The position numbers and the translations under genes were made by a program. Shown here piece after piece: positions 40,032 through 49,911 of a stretch of 64,000 bases of DNA (its first letter is position 1; each line of letters begins with the position of its first letter). The notes beneath the pieces are model-generated. The model ran no database searches and was not told the origin of the DNA. It saw only the letters and a list, made by a program, of their open reading frames with translations. The stretch is taken from contig JAIVJC010000134.1 in assembly GCA_020200235.1 (NCBI GenBank), positions 25,875 to 89,874 on the forward strand, written 5' to 3'. Origin of the DNA: Acidobacteriota bacterium. GTDB taxonomy: Bacteria > Acidobacteriota > Blastocatellia > Pyrinomonadales > Pyrinomonadaceae.

Positions 40032-41666
40032 CTACTGGCAAGTGCTCAACTTGAATGAGGAAATGTACGTCGTCCAGTTGAAGGAACCGTTGGCGGGAAG
40101 GTACTCGGTCGTGAAGACCATCGTACAACCGTCCACCGGATCGACGCTGAGCATGCTGTAGTCGCCCCAGCGGGCGAGTTGATTCCCGGTCTGCACGCCG
40201 GGTCCCGCGAGGATGCTGGTCTCGCCTCCGAGCGTACCCGGTAGGTCCACCGGACTGCGGAAGGCGTAACGGATGCTCGGCTTGATGCTGCTCGCGTTCG
40301 AGATGTTGTAGCCGATGGCGATGCCACCCGTCTTGTCCATCGCCGCGCTACCCATCCAGCGATAATCCGAGGTGGGCGCGTAAGTGCCCTGCTGGAAAAT
40401 GACCGGGGTCGCGCCGGAGATGGTATTGCCCAAGGCGTTGCGCAACTCGTACCAGCGGACGCCGGTGACGCCGCCGGTCGCGACGGAGTGGTTGACGAGA
40501 AGCATCTCGTGATCGACGAAATTGCGATAACTGAGGCGGTACATCAAACGGTCGCCCAGAGAGTCGAGCTGCTGGGTCGTGCCCGGCTGCGGGATGCACG
40601 TTCCGCCGCCGCAGGCACGGCTGAAAGCCGCGACGCCCGCGACCGTGGTCGGACCCGTCAGCGTGCCCGTCCCGGCAGCCCAGTTGACCGCGAACTTCCA
40701 GGAGAGGAGGGAGGTGGAGGTGATGCTAAGCAGCGGGTTAGCCGTGCCCGCCGCGGGGAGCGTCGTGCCTTCGATGTCAGCCGGTTCGAGGCTGGCGTAG
40801 CTGCTGCTGGTGCGCGCGCAGACCTGCCGCGCCGCCGCGCCGACCAGCATCTTGTCGCGCTCGAAGGCGCACACCTGATTGCCCGAGAAGGTGCGGCCGC
40901 GCCTGAACATGTTGTAGGTGATGTAGTAGCCGTCCGACCACACGCCCATCTTCGGGTAGTCGTTGAAGTCAGTCCCGTAGGAGTAGGCGTAACGGTTGTA
41001 AGTGCCGGTCGGATCGGGCGTCGTCGAGACGGCGACGCACTGGAGGTACGGGGTCGAAGAGACCGCGAACTGCGTCAGCACCCAGCGGTCGGCGAACTGA
41101 TCGTACTGCACGATGGGGTCGCCGTCGTTGGACGTTTCGCACTGACCGCCGAAGCCCTGCCAGATGATGTTCCCGTTCTTCGGGAAGCCGCCGACCAGAT
41201 TGAACCCGGTGATGTTGTTGCCCGCGTCTCTCGTCAGCGTGTAAACGGAATAGCGCAGGTTGACCCACTGCACGTAGTGGTTAGGTCCGAGGTCGCCGGT
41301 CGTGTCGGGCGGGGCGACGCGCGCGTTCGGATCGACGGGCGTCCCGATCGTGGAAGCTTTGGGCGCCGCGGTGGCGGAAGACGAAGTGACGCCGCGCATC
41401 GCCAGCGGATCCACACCCGCGGGGTTAGAGTTGCCGACCGGCTGCGGGCGACCCGGCTCGAAATCCCTGCCGGCGCGCGCCCTCTCGGGCTGCATTCTCG
41501 TCTCTACCATGTCACGCAAGGGGCGCGTGCTGGTGTCAAAGTGTACGGGATCAGACGCCTCCGCGCGGTGCGTTTGGGCGGTGGGGTTCTGGGCTCGTGC
41601 GAGCGCCGGCAGGAGAGTGACGGCGCACAGGGCTGTAAACAGCAGCGAGGTTATGTCTTTCTTCAT
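40032..41666 (-). CDS. Hypothetical secreted protein
   Basis: Signal peptide MKKDITSLLFTALCAVTLLPALARAQ; long uninterrupted ORF. Confidence 0.85.
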   Translation of the reverse strand: MKKDITSLLFTALCAVTLLPALARAQNPTAQTHRAEASDPVHFDTSTRPLRDMVETRMQPERARAGRDFEPGRPQPVGNSNPAGVDPLAMRGVTSSSATAAPKASTIGTPVDPNARVAPPDTTGDLGPNHYVQWVNLRYSVYTLTRDAGNNITGFNLVGGFPKNGNIIWQGFGGQCETSNDGDPIVQYDQFADRWVLTQFAVSSTPYLQCVAVSTTPDPTGTYNRYAYSYGTDFNDYPKMGVWSDGYYITYNMFRRGRTFSGNQVCAFERDKMLVGAAARQVCARTSSSYASLEPADIEGTTLPAAGTANPLLSITSTSLLSWKFAVNWAAGTGTLTGPTTVAGVAAFSRACGGGTCIPQPGTTQQLDSLGDRLMYRLSYRNFVDHEMLLVNHSVATGGVTGVRWYELRNALGNTISGATPVIFQQGTYAPTSDYRWMGSAAMDKTGGIAIGYNISNASSIKPSIRYAFRSPVDLPGTLGGETSILAGPGVQTGNQLARWGDYSMLSVDPVDGCTMVFTTEYLPANGSFNWTTYISSFKLSTCQ

Positions 41667-41698
41667 TGGTCCTCCGACAGTGGCTTGCGGTTGATCGG

Positions 41699-41726
41699 GC
41701 AGGGTCGCGCTCGCGCGCGACCCTGC
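41699..41726. repeat. 12-bp inverted repeat in putative 5'UTR of the 40032 gene
   Basis: GCAGGGTCGCGC-TCGC-GCGCGACCCTGC. Confidence 0.7.
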
Positions 41727-42021
41727 GGTGAGAATGTGGGCGATTGAGCGAATAAGTTTCAAGCTTAGTGAGGGTGAAAGCAACGCTACCGCTTTAAGGG
41801 TGGCGAATGAGACCGCCGAAGTAATAAAGAGCGCCGGACAGACTGCCCGACGCGGGATGATCGCTCGTTATCAACCAAGCCGATAAAGCTTGTTCGGGGA
41901 TGAAGATTATATAGATATGGACGACACCGCGCAAGAAAAAAGTAAGCACCCACCGCCTGTTACAAAAAAAGAACAATTCAGCCCGCGACGATTCGGGCGC
42001 GACTTTCTCGCCATTTCCCGG

Positions 42022-43298
42022 CTATCGCCTCGCCGCGCGTCGGCTCTCGCGCACTCGGCGGAGCATCTTCGGCAGGAGCAGCGAGGTTTGCAGGGGCGAG
42101 CCCGTGGTGAAGCGGCGCGCGAAGGCGCGGAAGAGATCGTGAGACCGCGGCGTGTAGCCGAACCACCAGAGATCGTGCAGGCGCGCGAGGCGGTTCGTGT
42201 GGACGTGCACGGCGTGGACGAGTTCGAGCAGACCGGCGCGCCCGTGCGTGCGCCCCGTCCCGGAGAGCTTCACGCCGCCCCACGGCGTCTGCGCGATGCC
42301 GTGCGTGTAGAGCACCTCGTTGACCATCACCGTGCCCGCCTCGATTCTTTCGGCGACGCGCTCGCCGCGCCGGATGTCTCTCGTCCACACGCTCGCGGTC
42401 AGACCGAACGGGCTGTCGTTGGCGAGCCGGATCGCCTCGTCCTCCGTCTTGAAAGTCATCAGCGGCAGCACGGGCCCGAAGGTCTCCTCGCGCATCAGTC
42501 TCATCGTGTGATCGACACCGACGACGACCGTCGGCTCGTGGAACGAGCCCGCCTCTCTCCCGCGCCCGCCGCCCGCGAGCACCCGCGCGCCGCGCGCCAC
42601 CGCTTCGCTCACGTGATCCTCGACGACTGTGCGCTGCCGCTCGCAAGACATCGAGCCCAGGTCAGCCCGCCCGCTGCGCGCGCGAACACGTCTGCGATCT
42701 TCAGCCCGACGAAAGGCGTCAGCTCGCTCGGCTTTAGCACGACCGCGTTGCCAGCCGCGAGCGCCATCACGACCTCGCCGACGGGGATCGCCCACGGGAA
42801 ATTCCACGGCGAGATGACGGCGACCACGCCCACCGGTCGATACACCACGCGCGACGTGCGACCGAGCAGACCGTACTGACCGATGTTGATCTTCTCCGCG
42901 CGCAGCAGCCTTCCGGTCTCGCGCGCGAAGTAGCGCATCAGGTCGAGCGTCGGCACCAGCTCCATCGAGATCGCTTCCGTCACGGGCTTCCCCGACTCTC
43001 GCGCGATCAACTCCGCGACGGCGTCGAGTTCATCGAGCACGATCTCGCGCGCGCGCAGGATCACGCGCCCGCGCTCGGCGTAACTCCGCGCCGCCCACCC
43101 GGCCTGCGCCTCGCGCGCGCGAGCGACCGCGCGCCGGACTTCTTCCGAAGTGCCGACGGGCACGCGCCCGATCTCCTCATTCGTCGCCGGATCGTAGGAG
43201 ACGATCTCCCCGCGCGCGTTCGTCGGGGTCTGCGCGTCATTCGTCTCGGCTTGGGCGTCATGCGCCGGGGCTTGCGGGTCGATGGTTTGCGTCGCCAT
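42022..43298 (-). pseudogene. Aldehyde dehydrogenase with internal deletion of catalytic core
   Basis: N-terminal part in one frame (VAVISPWNFPWAIPVGEVVMALAAGNAVVLKPSELTPFVGLKIADVFARAAG), C-terminal part in another (ADLGSMSCERQRTVVEDHVSEAV...EETFGPVLPLMTF); middle with ELGGK and active-site Cys absent. Confidence 0.85.
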
Positions 43299-43429
43299 AA
43301 GTTTTTCCTACGGACACCGAATTATCGCGCGAAACGCCCGCGGGCGGAAGGCGCGGGGCGCGGGGTTTGCCGCGCGGCACGTCTCGTCTAAACTGTCCGG
43401 CGACTTCCATTCTTCCAGGAGACAACCCG

Positions 43430-44722
43430 ATGACTCGCCCGCAGCTCGCAGAGTTCATGCGCCGCATGGAGCCCGACTCCGTCGCCATCATCCCCGCCGC
43501 CCCGGAAGCCACGCGCTCGAACGACACGCGCTACCGCTACCGGCAGGACTCGGACTTCTACTACCTCACGGGCTTCGACGAGCCGGAGGCGATCGCGGTC
43601 GTCGCGCCGTCGCGCGAGGAAGGCAGGTTCACGCTCTTCGTGCGCCCGCGCGATCCCGAACACGAGACGTGGGAGGGGCGGCGCGCGGGCGTCGAGGGCG
43701 CGAAGGAGCGATACGCCGCGGAGGCGGCGTTCCCCGTCTCAGAGTTCCGCGAAAAACTTCAGGAGCTTTTGAACGGCGCGCGCAACGTCTACTACCGCCT
43801 CGGCGTGCGCCCTGAACTCGACGAAGTCCTCGTCAAACAGATCGGCGAGATGCGCACGCGCAGCCGGCTCTACGTCGCGCCCGACTCGATCACCGATCCG
43901 GGCGCGATCCTCGGCGAGATGCGGCTCGTCAAATCCGACGCGGAGATCGAACTCATGCAGCGCGCCGCGGACATCGCGGCGGGGGCGCACGTCGAGGCGA
44001 TGAAAAATGTCCGACTGGGGATGTACGAGTACGAGATCGAGGCGCTCATCGAGTACCACTTCCGCCGGAGCGGCGCGGCGGCTCCGGCTTACGGATCAAT
44101 CGTCGGCGGTGGCGCGAACGCGACCATCCTCCACTACAAGACGAACGAGGACGAGCTGCGCGACGGCGATCTTTTATTAGTTGACGCGGGCGCGGAGTTT
44201 CGCGGCTACGCCTCCGACATCACGCGCACCTTCCCCATCAACGGTCGCTTCTCACAGCCGCAGCGCGAGATTTACGAAGCGGTGCTCGCGGCGCAGACCC
44301 GTTGCATCGAGATGGTCAAGCCCGGCGTGACGATGGAGGAGCTGAACAATCACGCGGTTAAAGTCTTGACGGAACGGATGGTGAGCTTAGGTCTGCTCGA
44401 AGGCGAGGCGGAGAAACTGATCGAGGAGAAGACCTACCGGCGCTTCTTCATGCACGGCATCGGGCACTTCCTCGGCTTGGACGTGCACGACGCCGGTCGC
44501 TACCAGCTCGAAGGCAAGTCGCGCCCGCTCACCCCCGGCGTCGTCATCACGGTCGAGCCCGGCATCTACGTCGCCGAAGAAGCAGAGCACGTCCCCGACA
44601 AGTACCGACGAATAGGTGTCCGCATCGAAGACGACGTGCTCGTCACCGCCGAAGGTCACCGCGTGCTGACTGCAAAAGTGCCGAAGCGGATTGAGGAGAT
44701 CGAGAAGCTGATGGCGCGCTGA
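43430..44722 (+). CDS. pepP: Xaa-Pro aminopeptidase family (M24B)
   Basis: YRQDSDFYYLTGFDEPEA; LLVDAGAEFRGYASDITRTFPING; FMHGIGHFLGLDVHDAG; VVITVEPGIYV. Confidence 0.94.
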   Translation: MTRPQLAEFMRRMEPDSVAIIPAAPEATRSNDTRYRYRQDSDFYYLTGFDEPEAIAVVAPSREEGRFTLFVRPRDPEHETWEGRRAGVEGAKERYAAEAAFPVSEFREKLQELLNGARNVYYRLGVRPELDEVLVKQIGEMRTRSRLYVAPDSITDPGAILGEMRLVKSDAEIELMQRAADIAAGAHVEAMKNVRLGMYEYEIEALIEYHFRRSGAAAPAYGSIVGGGANATILHYKTNEDELRDGDLLLVDAGAEFRGYASDITRTFPINGRFSQPQREIYEAVLAAQTRCIEMVKPGVTMEELNNHAVKVLTERMVSLGLLEGEAEKLIEEKTYRRFFMHGIGHFLGLDVHDAGRYQLEGKSRPLTPGVVITVEPGIYVAEEAEHVPDKYRRIGVRIEDDVLVTAEGHRVLTAKVPKRIEEIEKLMAR

Positions 44723-44769
44723 AGAGGTTCGAGGATGATTCTGCCCGCGCGGTCGCCCGAGTGACGCCG

Positions 44770-45702
44770 TCACAGCTTGGCGACTCTCGACTTCATCACA
44801 TCGAAGGCGGCGCTCTTGTGTCGTTCAGCTTTCGGCGGCATCTTGACGAAGTTCGACTCCCAGGAGAGCGCCGTCTCGCGTTGCGGCGTCGGCGGGTGGC
44901 TGCCGAAAAGCAGGGTCATGAACTGGGACATGGCGTAATCCTTGCCCGCTTCGGCTTTCTCTTCTCGCTCGAAACGTTTGAAGATAGTCTTCATCGCGTT
45001 CGGGTTGTAGCCGGTCTTGTAAGCGTCGTAGAAGGCTGCGCGATCCGCCTCCAACTCGTTGAAGCGCGAGAAGCCCAACAGGTTGTCACCGACCGCGGCG
45101 AAGGAATTCTTCTCGTAGGCGGCGAGTAAATTCTTGAGAGCCGACTCCACCTCTTCGTAAGTCCTGACCTTGCGCACGCCCGTCATCCAGAAGAGTTGGC
45201 GCGTCACGGTCTTCGGCGCATGACCGAAGGCGTCGTGCCCGATCTCGTGCGCGATAATGCATGCCAGCTCGTCCTCGCTCTCAACCGCTTTAAGCATCCC
45301 GACATTGACGTAGACGCGCCCGCCGCCGATACACATCGCGTTCACTGCGTCATCGTCCAACACAACAAACTGGTACTGCCTCGACGGCGCGACCGAGTAA
45401 GCCGCGAGGCGCTTGCCGAGTTGCGCGACGTAGTCCGCGACGAACCTGTCCTCGACGGGCTTGAGCGTCCCCGCCTCGACCTTCACGATGGCGTCCGCGA
45501 GCCAACCCTCAGCCTCGCCTTTGAAGATATTGTCGCCGCCAAATGGTTTGGGCGCGAAAGGGGTTTTCGCCTTCTCGCGCGGTACGGGCGGAATCCATTC
45601 GGCGCGCGGCGAGTCTTGCGCGCGGAAGGCGAAAGCGAGCGTCGAGAGCGCGAGCGTCAGGAGCGCGAGGAAGAGCGGACGGATTGAGCGCGATATTTTC
45701 AT
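44770..45702 (-). CDS. M48 family metalloprotease
   Basis: ACIIAHEIGHDAFGH HExxH motif; FNELEADRAAFYDAYKTGYNP; start refined to MKISRSIRPLFLA. Confidence 0.9.
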   Translation of the reverse strand: MKISRSIRPLFLALLTLALSTLAFAFRAQDSPRAEWIPPVPREKAKTPFAPKPFGGDNIFKGEAEGWLADAIVKVEAGTLKPVEDRFVADYVAQLGKRLAAYSVAPSRQYQFVVLDDDAVNAMCIGGGRVYVNVGMLKAVESEDELACIIAHEIGHDAFGHAPKTVTRQLFWMTGVRKVRTYEEVESALKNLLAAYEKNSFAAVGDNLLGFSRFNELEADRAAFYDAYKTGYNPNAMKTIFKRFEREEKAEAGKDYAMSQFMTLLFGSHPPTPQRETALSWESNFVKMPPKAERHKSAAFDVMKSRVAKL

Positions 45703-45817
45703 GGTCGTTTCCCGAAACGGAAGTGCCTCCGCGAGGTGCAACACTTATGCCGCGTGAAAAGTGTGCGTAAGGGGTGAGCGAGGCAGAAGATTCATGGCAC
45801 GAAGTTTTTCGCGGGGC

Positions 45818-45841
45818 AGCTTTCGGCTGACGGCTGTCGGA
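45818..45841. repeat. Single heptad-periodic arm next to VWA gene stop codon
   Basis: CAGC TTTCGGC TGACGGC TGTCGGA. Confidence 0.4.
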
Positions 45842-45843
45842 AT

Positions 45844-46917
45844 TTACGACGCGGGTACGGTGACGATGGTGCGGAGGCATTCGAGCTGGAGGCTGCTGCG
45901 GCGCGGGCGCACCTCGACGCGGCGGCGCTCGCCTCTGTTGTCGGGCGTGAAGGGGCGCTGCGGCTTGTAGGTGACGACGTACTGCGCCGCGATGTCGCGC
46001 CCGACGCGCTCGGTGAGCTTGGCGATCTCCTCGGGCGTGCGCGGCTGGAGGAGTCGCCCGCCGGCTTCCGCGGCGAGCGCGGAGAGTTGCTCCTCGCGCT
46101 GCTGCTGCGCGCGGGCGTAGGTGCGGAACCAGCGGCGCATTTCGTTGTCGGTGTCGATGGTGACTCTGACGGTGCTGCCGCTCGCGCCCGACGTGACGCG
46201 CTGGTTGCGAAGGCGTGCGAAGTCGGAGACGAGCGCGGCGAAGGAGAAGACGTGGACGCTCGCCTGCGTCGCGACGACGGCGCGCAGCGCGTCGCGGCTG
46301 ATCGCGGCGGCTTCGACCTGCTCCCTTGACTGAAACTCCAAGCCGTCCGTGAAGACGACGACGTGCGTGTTGCCGACGGGCTGCTCTTTCAGTTTCGCGG
46401 CGGCGAGCGCGAGGCAGTCGGAGAGGCGCGAGCGCTCGGCGGTGAAGAACCTGGTCTTGAGCGCGTGCGAGGCGAAGCCCAGATCGTCCGTCCAGTCCTG
46501 CACCAGCTCGACGCGGCGGCTGTTCTGCAGGACGGCGACGCGGTCGCCGTAGCGCATCGCGGAGATCAAGCCCAACGCCGCGTCGCGCGCCGACGCGCCG
46601 CTGCGCGTGGCGGTGACGGAGCTGCCCATGTCGAAGACGACGAGCACGCTCGCCGCCACGCGGCTGACGCTCGTCACCGTTTGCGGCACGCCGTCTTCGA
46701 GCACGAGCAGGTCGCGCGCTTCGAGCGTCGGGTCGAAGCGCTCGAACTGATCGAAGGCGGCGACGGGCACGCGCACCTCCTGCGTGAAGACCTTGATCGG
46801 CTCCTGCTCCTCGCGCTCGACCTTCGCCGGCGGCGTCAGAGTCGGCGCGGGAGTCTGCTGCGCGCCGCACACGGCGCACGCGGCGGCGAGGGCGATGAGG
46901 AATGCTGCGGGGCGCAT
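45844..46917 (-). CDS. VWA domain-containing secreted protein
   Basis: MRPAAFLIALAAACAVCGAQQ signal; VSRVAASVLVVFDMGSSV; VVFTDGLEFQS. Confidence 0.85.
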   Translation of the reverse strand: MRPAAFLIALAAACAVCGAQQTPAPTLTPPAKVEREEQEPIKVFTQEVRVPVAAFDQFERFDPTLEARDLLVLEDGVPQTVTSVSRVAASVLVVFDMGSSVTATRSGASARDAALGLISAMRYGDRVAVLQNSRRVELVQDWTDDLGFASHALKTRFFTAERSRLSDCLALAAAKLKEQPVGNTHVVVFTDGLEFQSREQVEAAAISRDALRAVVATQASVHVFSFAALVSDFARLRNQRVTSGASGSTVRVTIDTDNEMRRWFRTYARAQQQREEQLSALAAEAGGRLLQPRTPEEIAKLTERVGRDIAAQYVVTYKPQRPFTPDNRGERRRVEVRPRRSSLQLECLRTIVTVPAS

Positions 46918-46919
46918 CT

Positions 46920-47885
46920 CTATTCCCTGAAATCGCCCTGCAACTCGGCGACGATCTCTTTCGCCGCCTGCCGCGCGCGCTCGACCTCTTCGGGCGCGAA
47001 GGAGACCGCGCCGACGACGGCGTGGCCGCCGCCGCCGTAGCGCTCGCAGATGGAGGCGATGTTGTGTGTCCGCGGTCGCGGGCTCCAGGGGTTCGAGCCG
47101 ACGGAGATTTTCGTGCGGTAGGCGGTGCGCGTGAGCGCGACCGAGTAGGTCGTCTCCGGGTGCAGGTAGTAGGGGATGAACTTGTTGAAGCCCTCGAAGC
47201 CCTCTTCGATGAGATCGAAATTGACGGCGCCGCGCGCGTAAGTGATCTTGCGGCGGACGGCTTCGAGCGTTTCGAGGTGCCGCTCCCGGATGGGCGCGAG
47301 GCGCGACCGCACTTCCGGCGAGAGCGCCACCTCGTCGAGCGGCGTCTCGGTGAGCGAGCGGATGAGCCGCTCGATGAACGCCGGATCGTCGACGTTCTCG
47401 ATGACCTGCATCAGTTGGAGCGCGGGCTCGCGCAGCTCGACGACCTGCGCGGGCGATTCGTAGAACGCGCCGTCGATCGTGTGCGCCCATTTGACGAGCG
47501 GCGAAAGCCTCTCGTCCTCGAAGCCGAAATCGTCCCGCGCGACGCGGGCGATGAACTCGGTGCAGGACTTGCTGTCGGCGTCCCAGAATTTTTGACCGGA
47601 ACGGTCGGCGCGGAAGTGCGCCTCGTCCGCCGGCGTGAGGAAGGCGGACTGGTGGTGATCGAACCACCACGTCAGCCTGTCGGAGGGCGAGTACTTGAAA
47701 TCGACGATGGCGTTCTCGTCGCCGTCGAACATCCCCTCGCCGAAGAGCGAGCCGGGCCGGTGGAGCAGCCCGGCGTAAGAGACCTCGGCGTCGGGGCGGA
47801 CGCGCGCGAGGTAGAAGCGCGTGAAGACCGCCGCCGAGGCGACGCCGTCGAAGCAGTGGTCGTGGAAGAGGAGTCGGAGTCTCAT
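46920..47885 (-). CDS. DHH family phosphoesterase
   Basis: MRLRLLFHDHCFDGVASAAVFTRFYL; WWFDHHQSAF; GGGGHAVVGAVSF. Confidence 0.85.
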   Translation of the reverse strand: MRLRLLFHDHCFDGVASAAVFTRFYLARVRPDAEVSYAGLLHRPGSLFGEGMFDGDENAIVDFKYSPSDRLTWWFDHHQSAFLTPADEAHFRADRSGQKFWDADSKSCTEFIARVARDDFGFEDERLSPLVKWAHTIDGAFYESPAQVVELREPALQLMQVIENVDDPAFIERLIRSLTETPLDEVALSPEVRSRLAPIRERHLETLEAVRRKITYARGAVNFDLIEEGFEGFNKFIPYYLHPETTYSVALTRTAYRTKISVGSNPWSPRPRTHNIASICERYGGGGHAVVGAVSFAPEEVERARQAAKEIVAELQGDFRE

Positions 47886-47978
47886 GCGTGACGGGTTCGC
47901 CGACGCCGAGATGGGCGGCTCGACGAAGCCGCCCATCTTAGCAGTCGCCGTCCGGTGGTAGCTAACGGGAGCGCGCCG

Positions 47979-49800
47979 TCAGTCTTCGATCCTGGAGTCG
48001 GCGGCCAGACCCAGGCGCTCGCGTATGAACTGCTCGGCGTCGTGCTCGATGAGTTCGCCGTTCGCGATCCAGACTTTCGCGGCGAGCACGTCGCCCTTCG
48101 CGCTGAGCTTCGCGGGCTCGAGGAAGACGTTGTAGGGCGAGCCCCACTTGCGCGTGTCGCCGGTCAGGCGCCGGTAGCCGTAATGATCCGTCTTCTCCCT
48201 CTCGGCGTCGGAGTCCGACTCGACGACGACCGGGTAGCGCGCGGGGTGCTGGTCGAAGTAGGCTTTGATCTCCGCCTTCGTGCCGTAGTCGCTGACCGCC
48301 ACCACGTCGAAGCCCGCGTCCGCGTACTTCTCGTAGAGGCGCGCGACGACCGGCGCTTCGAGCTTCCAGTTGCGGCACCACGGCGCGAAGTAGACGACGA
48401 GGACGAGCTTCTTGCCGCGCGACCACTCGCGCAGGTTCACGCGCTCGCCCGTCTGCGCCGACTTGAACGTCCAGTTCTTGTAGTTGATCTCGCGCTCCTG
48501 CAAGGGCGCGTACTCGTGCGCCTCGGCGGGGGCGGGCGCCGGCTGCGCCGCAGGGGACCGTCTCTTTCTCTTCGAGCAGCGGCAAGATTTCCGCCTCGAA
48601 CTGCGCGCGCTTGCGCTCGCCGATGAGCGTCTGGCGGATGCGACCCGCGCGGTCGATGACGAAAGTTTTGGGCAGACCGACGACGCCGTAACTGGACTTC
48701 GCGTCCGCCGTGCCGAGCAGGACCGTGTAGTCCTGCGGAATGGCGCGCTGGAAATCGCGCACGTCTTCGGGCGTGTCGTCCGCGGAGACGCCGACGACGG
48801 TGAGACCGCGCGCGCCCAGATCGCGCTGCAACGCGCCGAGGTCCGGAATCTCTGCTCGGCACGGCACGCACCACGTCGCCCAGAAGTTCAGCAGCACGAC
48901 GCGGCCGCGCAGGGAGGCGAGGCTGAAAGGCTGACCGTCGAGCGTCTTCAAAGCGATCTCCGGCGCGGGCTTCATGCCGAGCGGGTTCGCCGGTCGCGAC
49001 GTGCCGGCCGGAGCCGTCGCACCGTTAGTCGCCTGCGTCGCCTGTTGGCGGTTGACGCGCTCGGCGAGCGACGATTCGGCGTTGGGCAAAAACTTCGAGA
49101 AGGCGCTCGCAAGCCACGAGACGTTGTTCGTCGCGATGAGCAGACCGATGGCGATGAGCAGCGCGCCCGACGCGACCTCGACCTTGTGCAGGTGTCGGCG
49201 GAACCAGGTGTAGAAGCCGAGGAACTGGTTGAGCAGCAGCCCCGTCAGCAAGAACGGCAGCGCGAGACCGGCGGCGTAGAACGACGAGAGCACGAGCCCG
49301 CTCTTCCACCCGCCGCTCGTCGCCGCGAGACCGATGATGCCGCCGAGGATAGGACCGATGCACGGCGTCCAGCCGGCGGCGAAGGCGAGCCCGAGGGCGA
49401 ACGCGCCCAGGATGCCGCGCGGTTTCTCGTTGGAGAGCTTGCGCGTGTCGCGGTAGAGCGCGCCGATTTTCAACACCCCGATCAACTGCAACCCGAACGC
49501 GATGATGACGAGCCCGCCGACGATCCTCACCCAAGGGTTCGAGAGGATCGCCGCGCCGACGAGCCCGGCGGCCGCGCCGAGCGAGATGAAGATCATCGAG
49601 AGACCGGCGTTGAAGGCGAGCGAGTTGAAGATGACCGCGCGCCGCGCCGCGCGCGAGCCGCCCTCGCCCTTCAGGTGCTCCACGCTCACGCCGGAGATCA
49701 GAGAGATGTACCCCGGCACGAGCGGCAGCACGCACGGGCTCAGAAACGACGCCAGCCCCGCCGCGAACGCGATCAGAATGGTGATGTTCGCGCCTTCCAT
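47979..49800 (-). CDS. CcdA-type cytochrome c biogenesis membrane domain plus TlpA redoxin plus second thioredoxin-like domain, split by an apparent frameshift near 48540-48565
   Basis: FAAGLASFLSPCVLPLVPGYISLISG; FWATWCVPCRAEIPDL; then in another frame SPAAQPAPAPAEAHEYAPLQEREINYKNWTFKSA...VVYFAPWCRNWKLEAP. Confidence 0.8.
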
Positions 49801-49816
49801 AACTGTTGAAGAGTAC

Positions 49817-49911
49817 AACGAAAAAGCCTTCAACCGTAAACCGTGACAGGTGACAGGAAAGAAAAGGATTTACCCGTCACCTGTCACCGTCACGGTTCAC
49901 GGCTTTTCGTT
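49817..49911. repeat. Heptad inverted repeat (units CCGTGAC/AGGTGAC) between tlpA-like stop and ccdA-like start
   Basis: AACGAAAAAGCC..CCGTAAACCGTGACAGGTGACAGG ... CCCGTCACCTGTCACCGTCACGGTTCACGGCTTTTCGTT; TGA stop of the 49897 gene lies in the arm. Confidence 0.75.

Noticed and set aside
48540-48565. Programmed ribosomal frameshift in the CcdA-TlpA gene
   Set aside because: No clear slippery heptamer plus downstream structure; recent indel or sequencing error is simpler.
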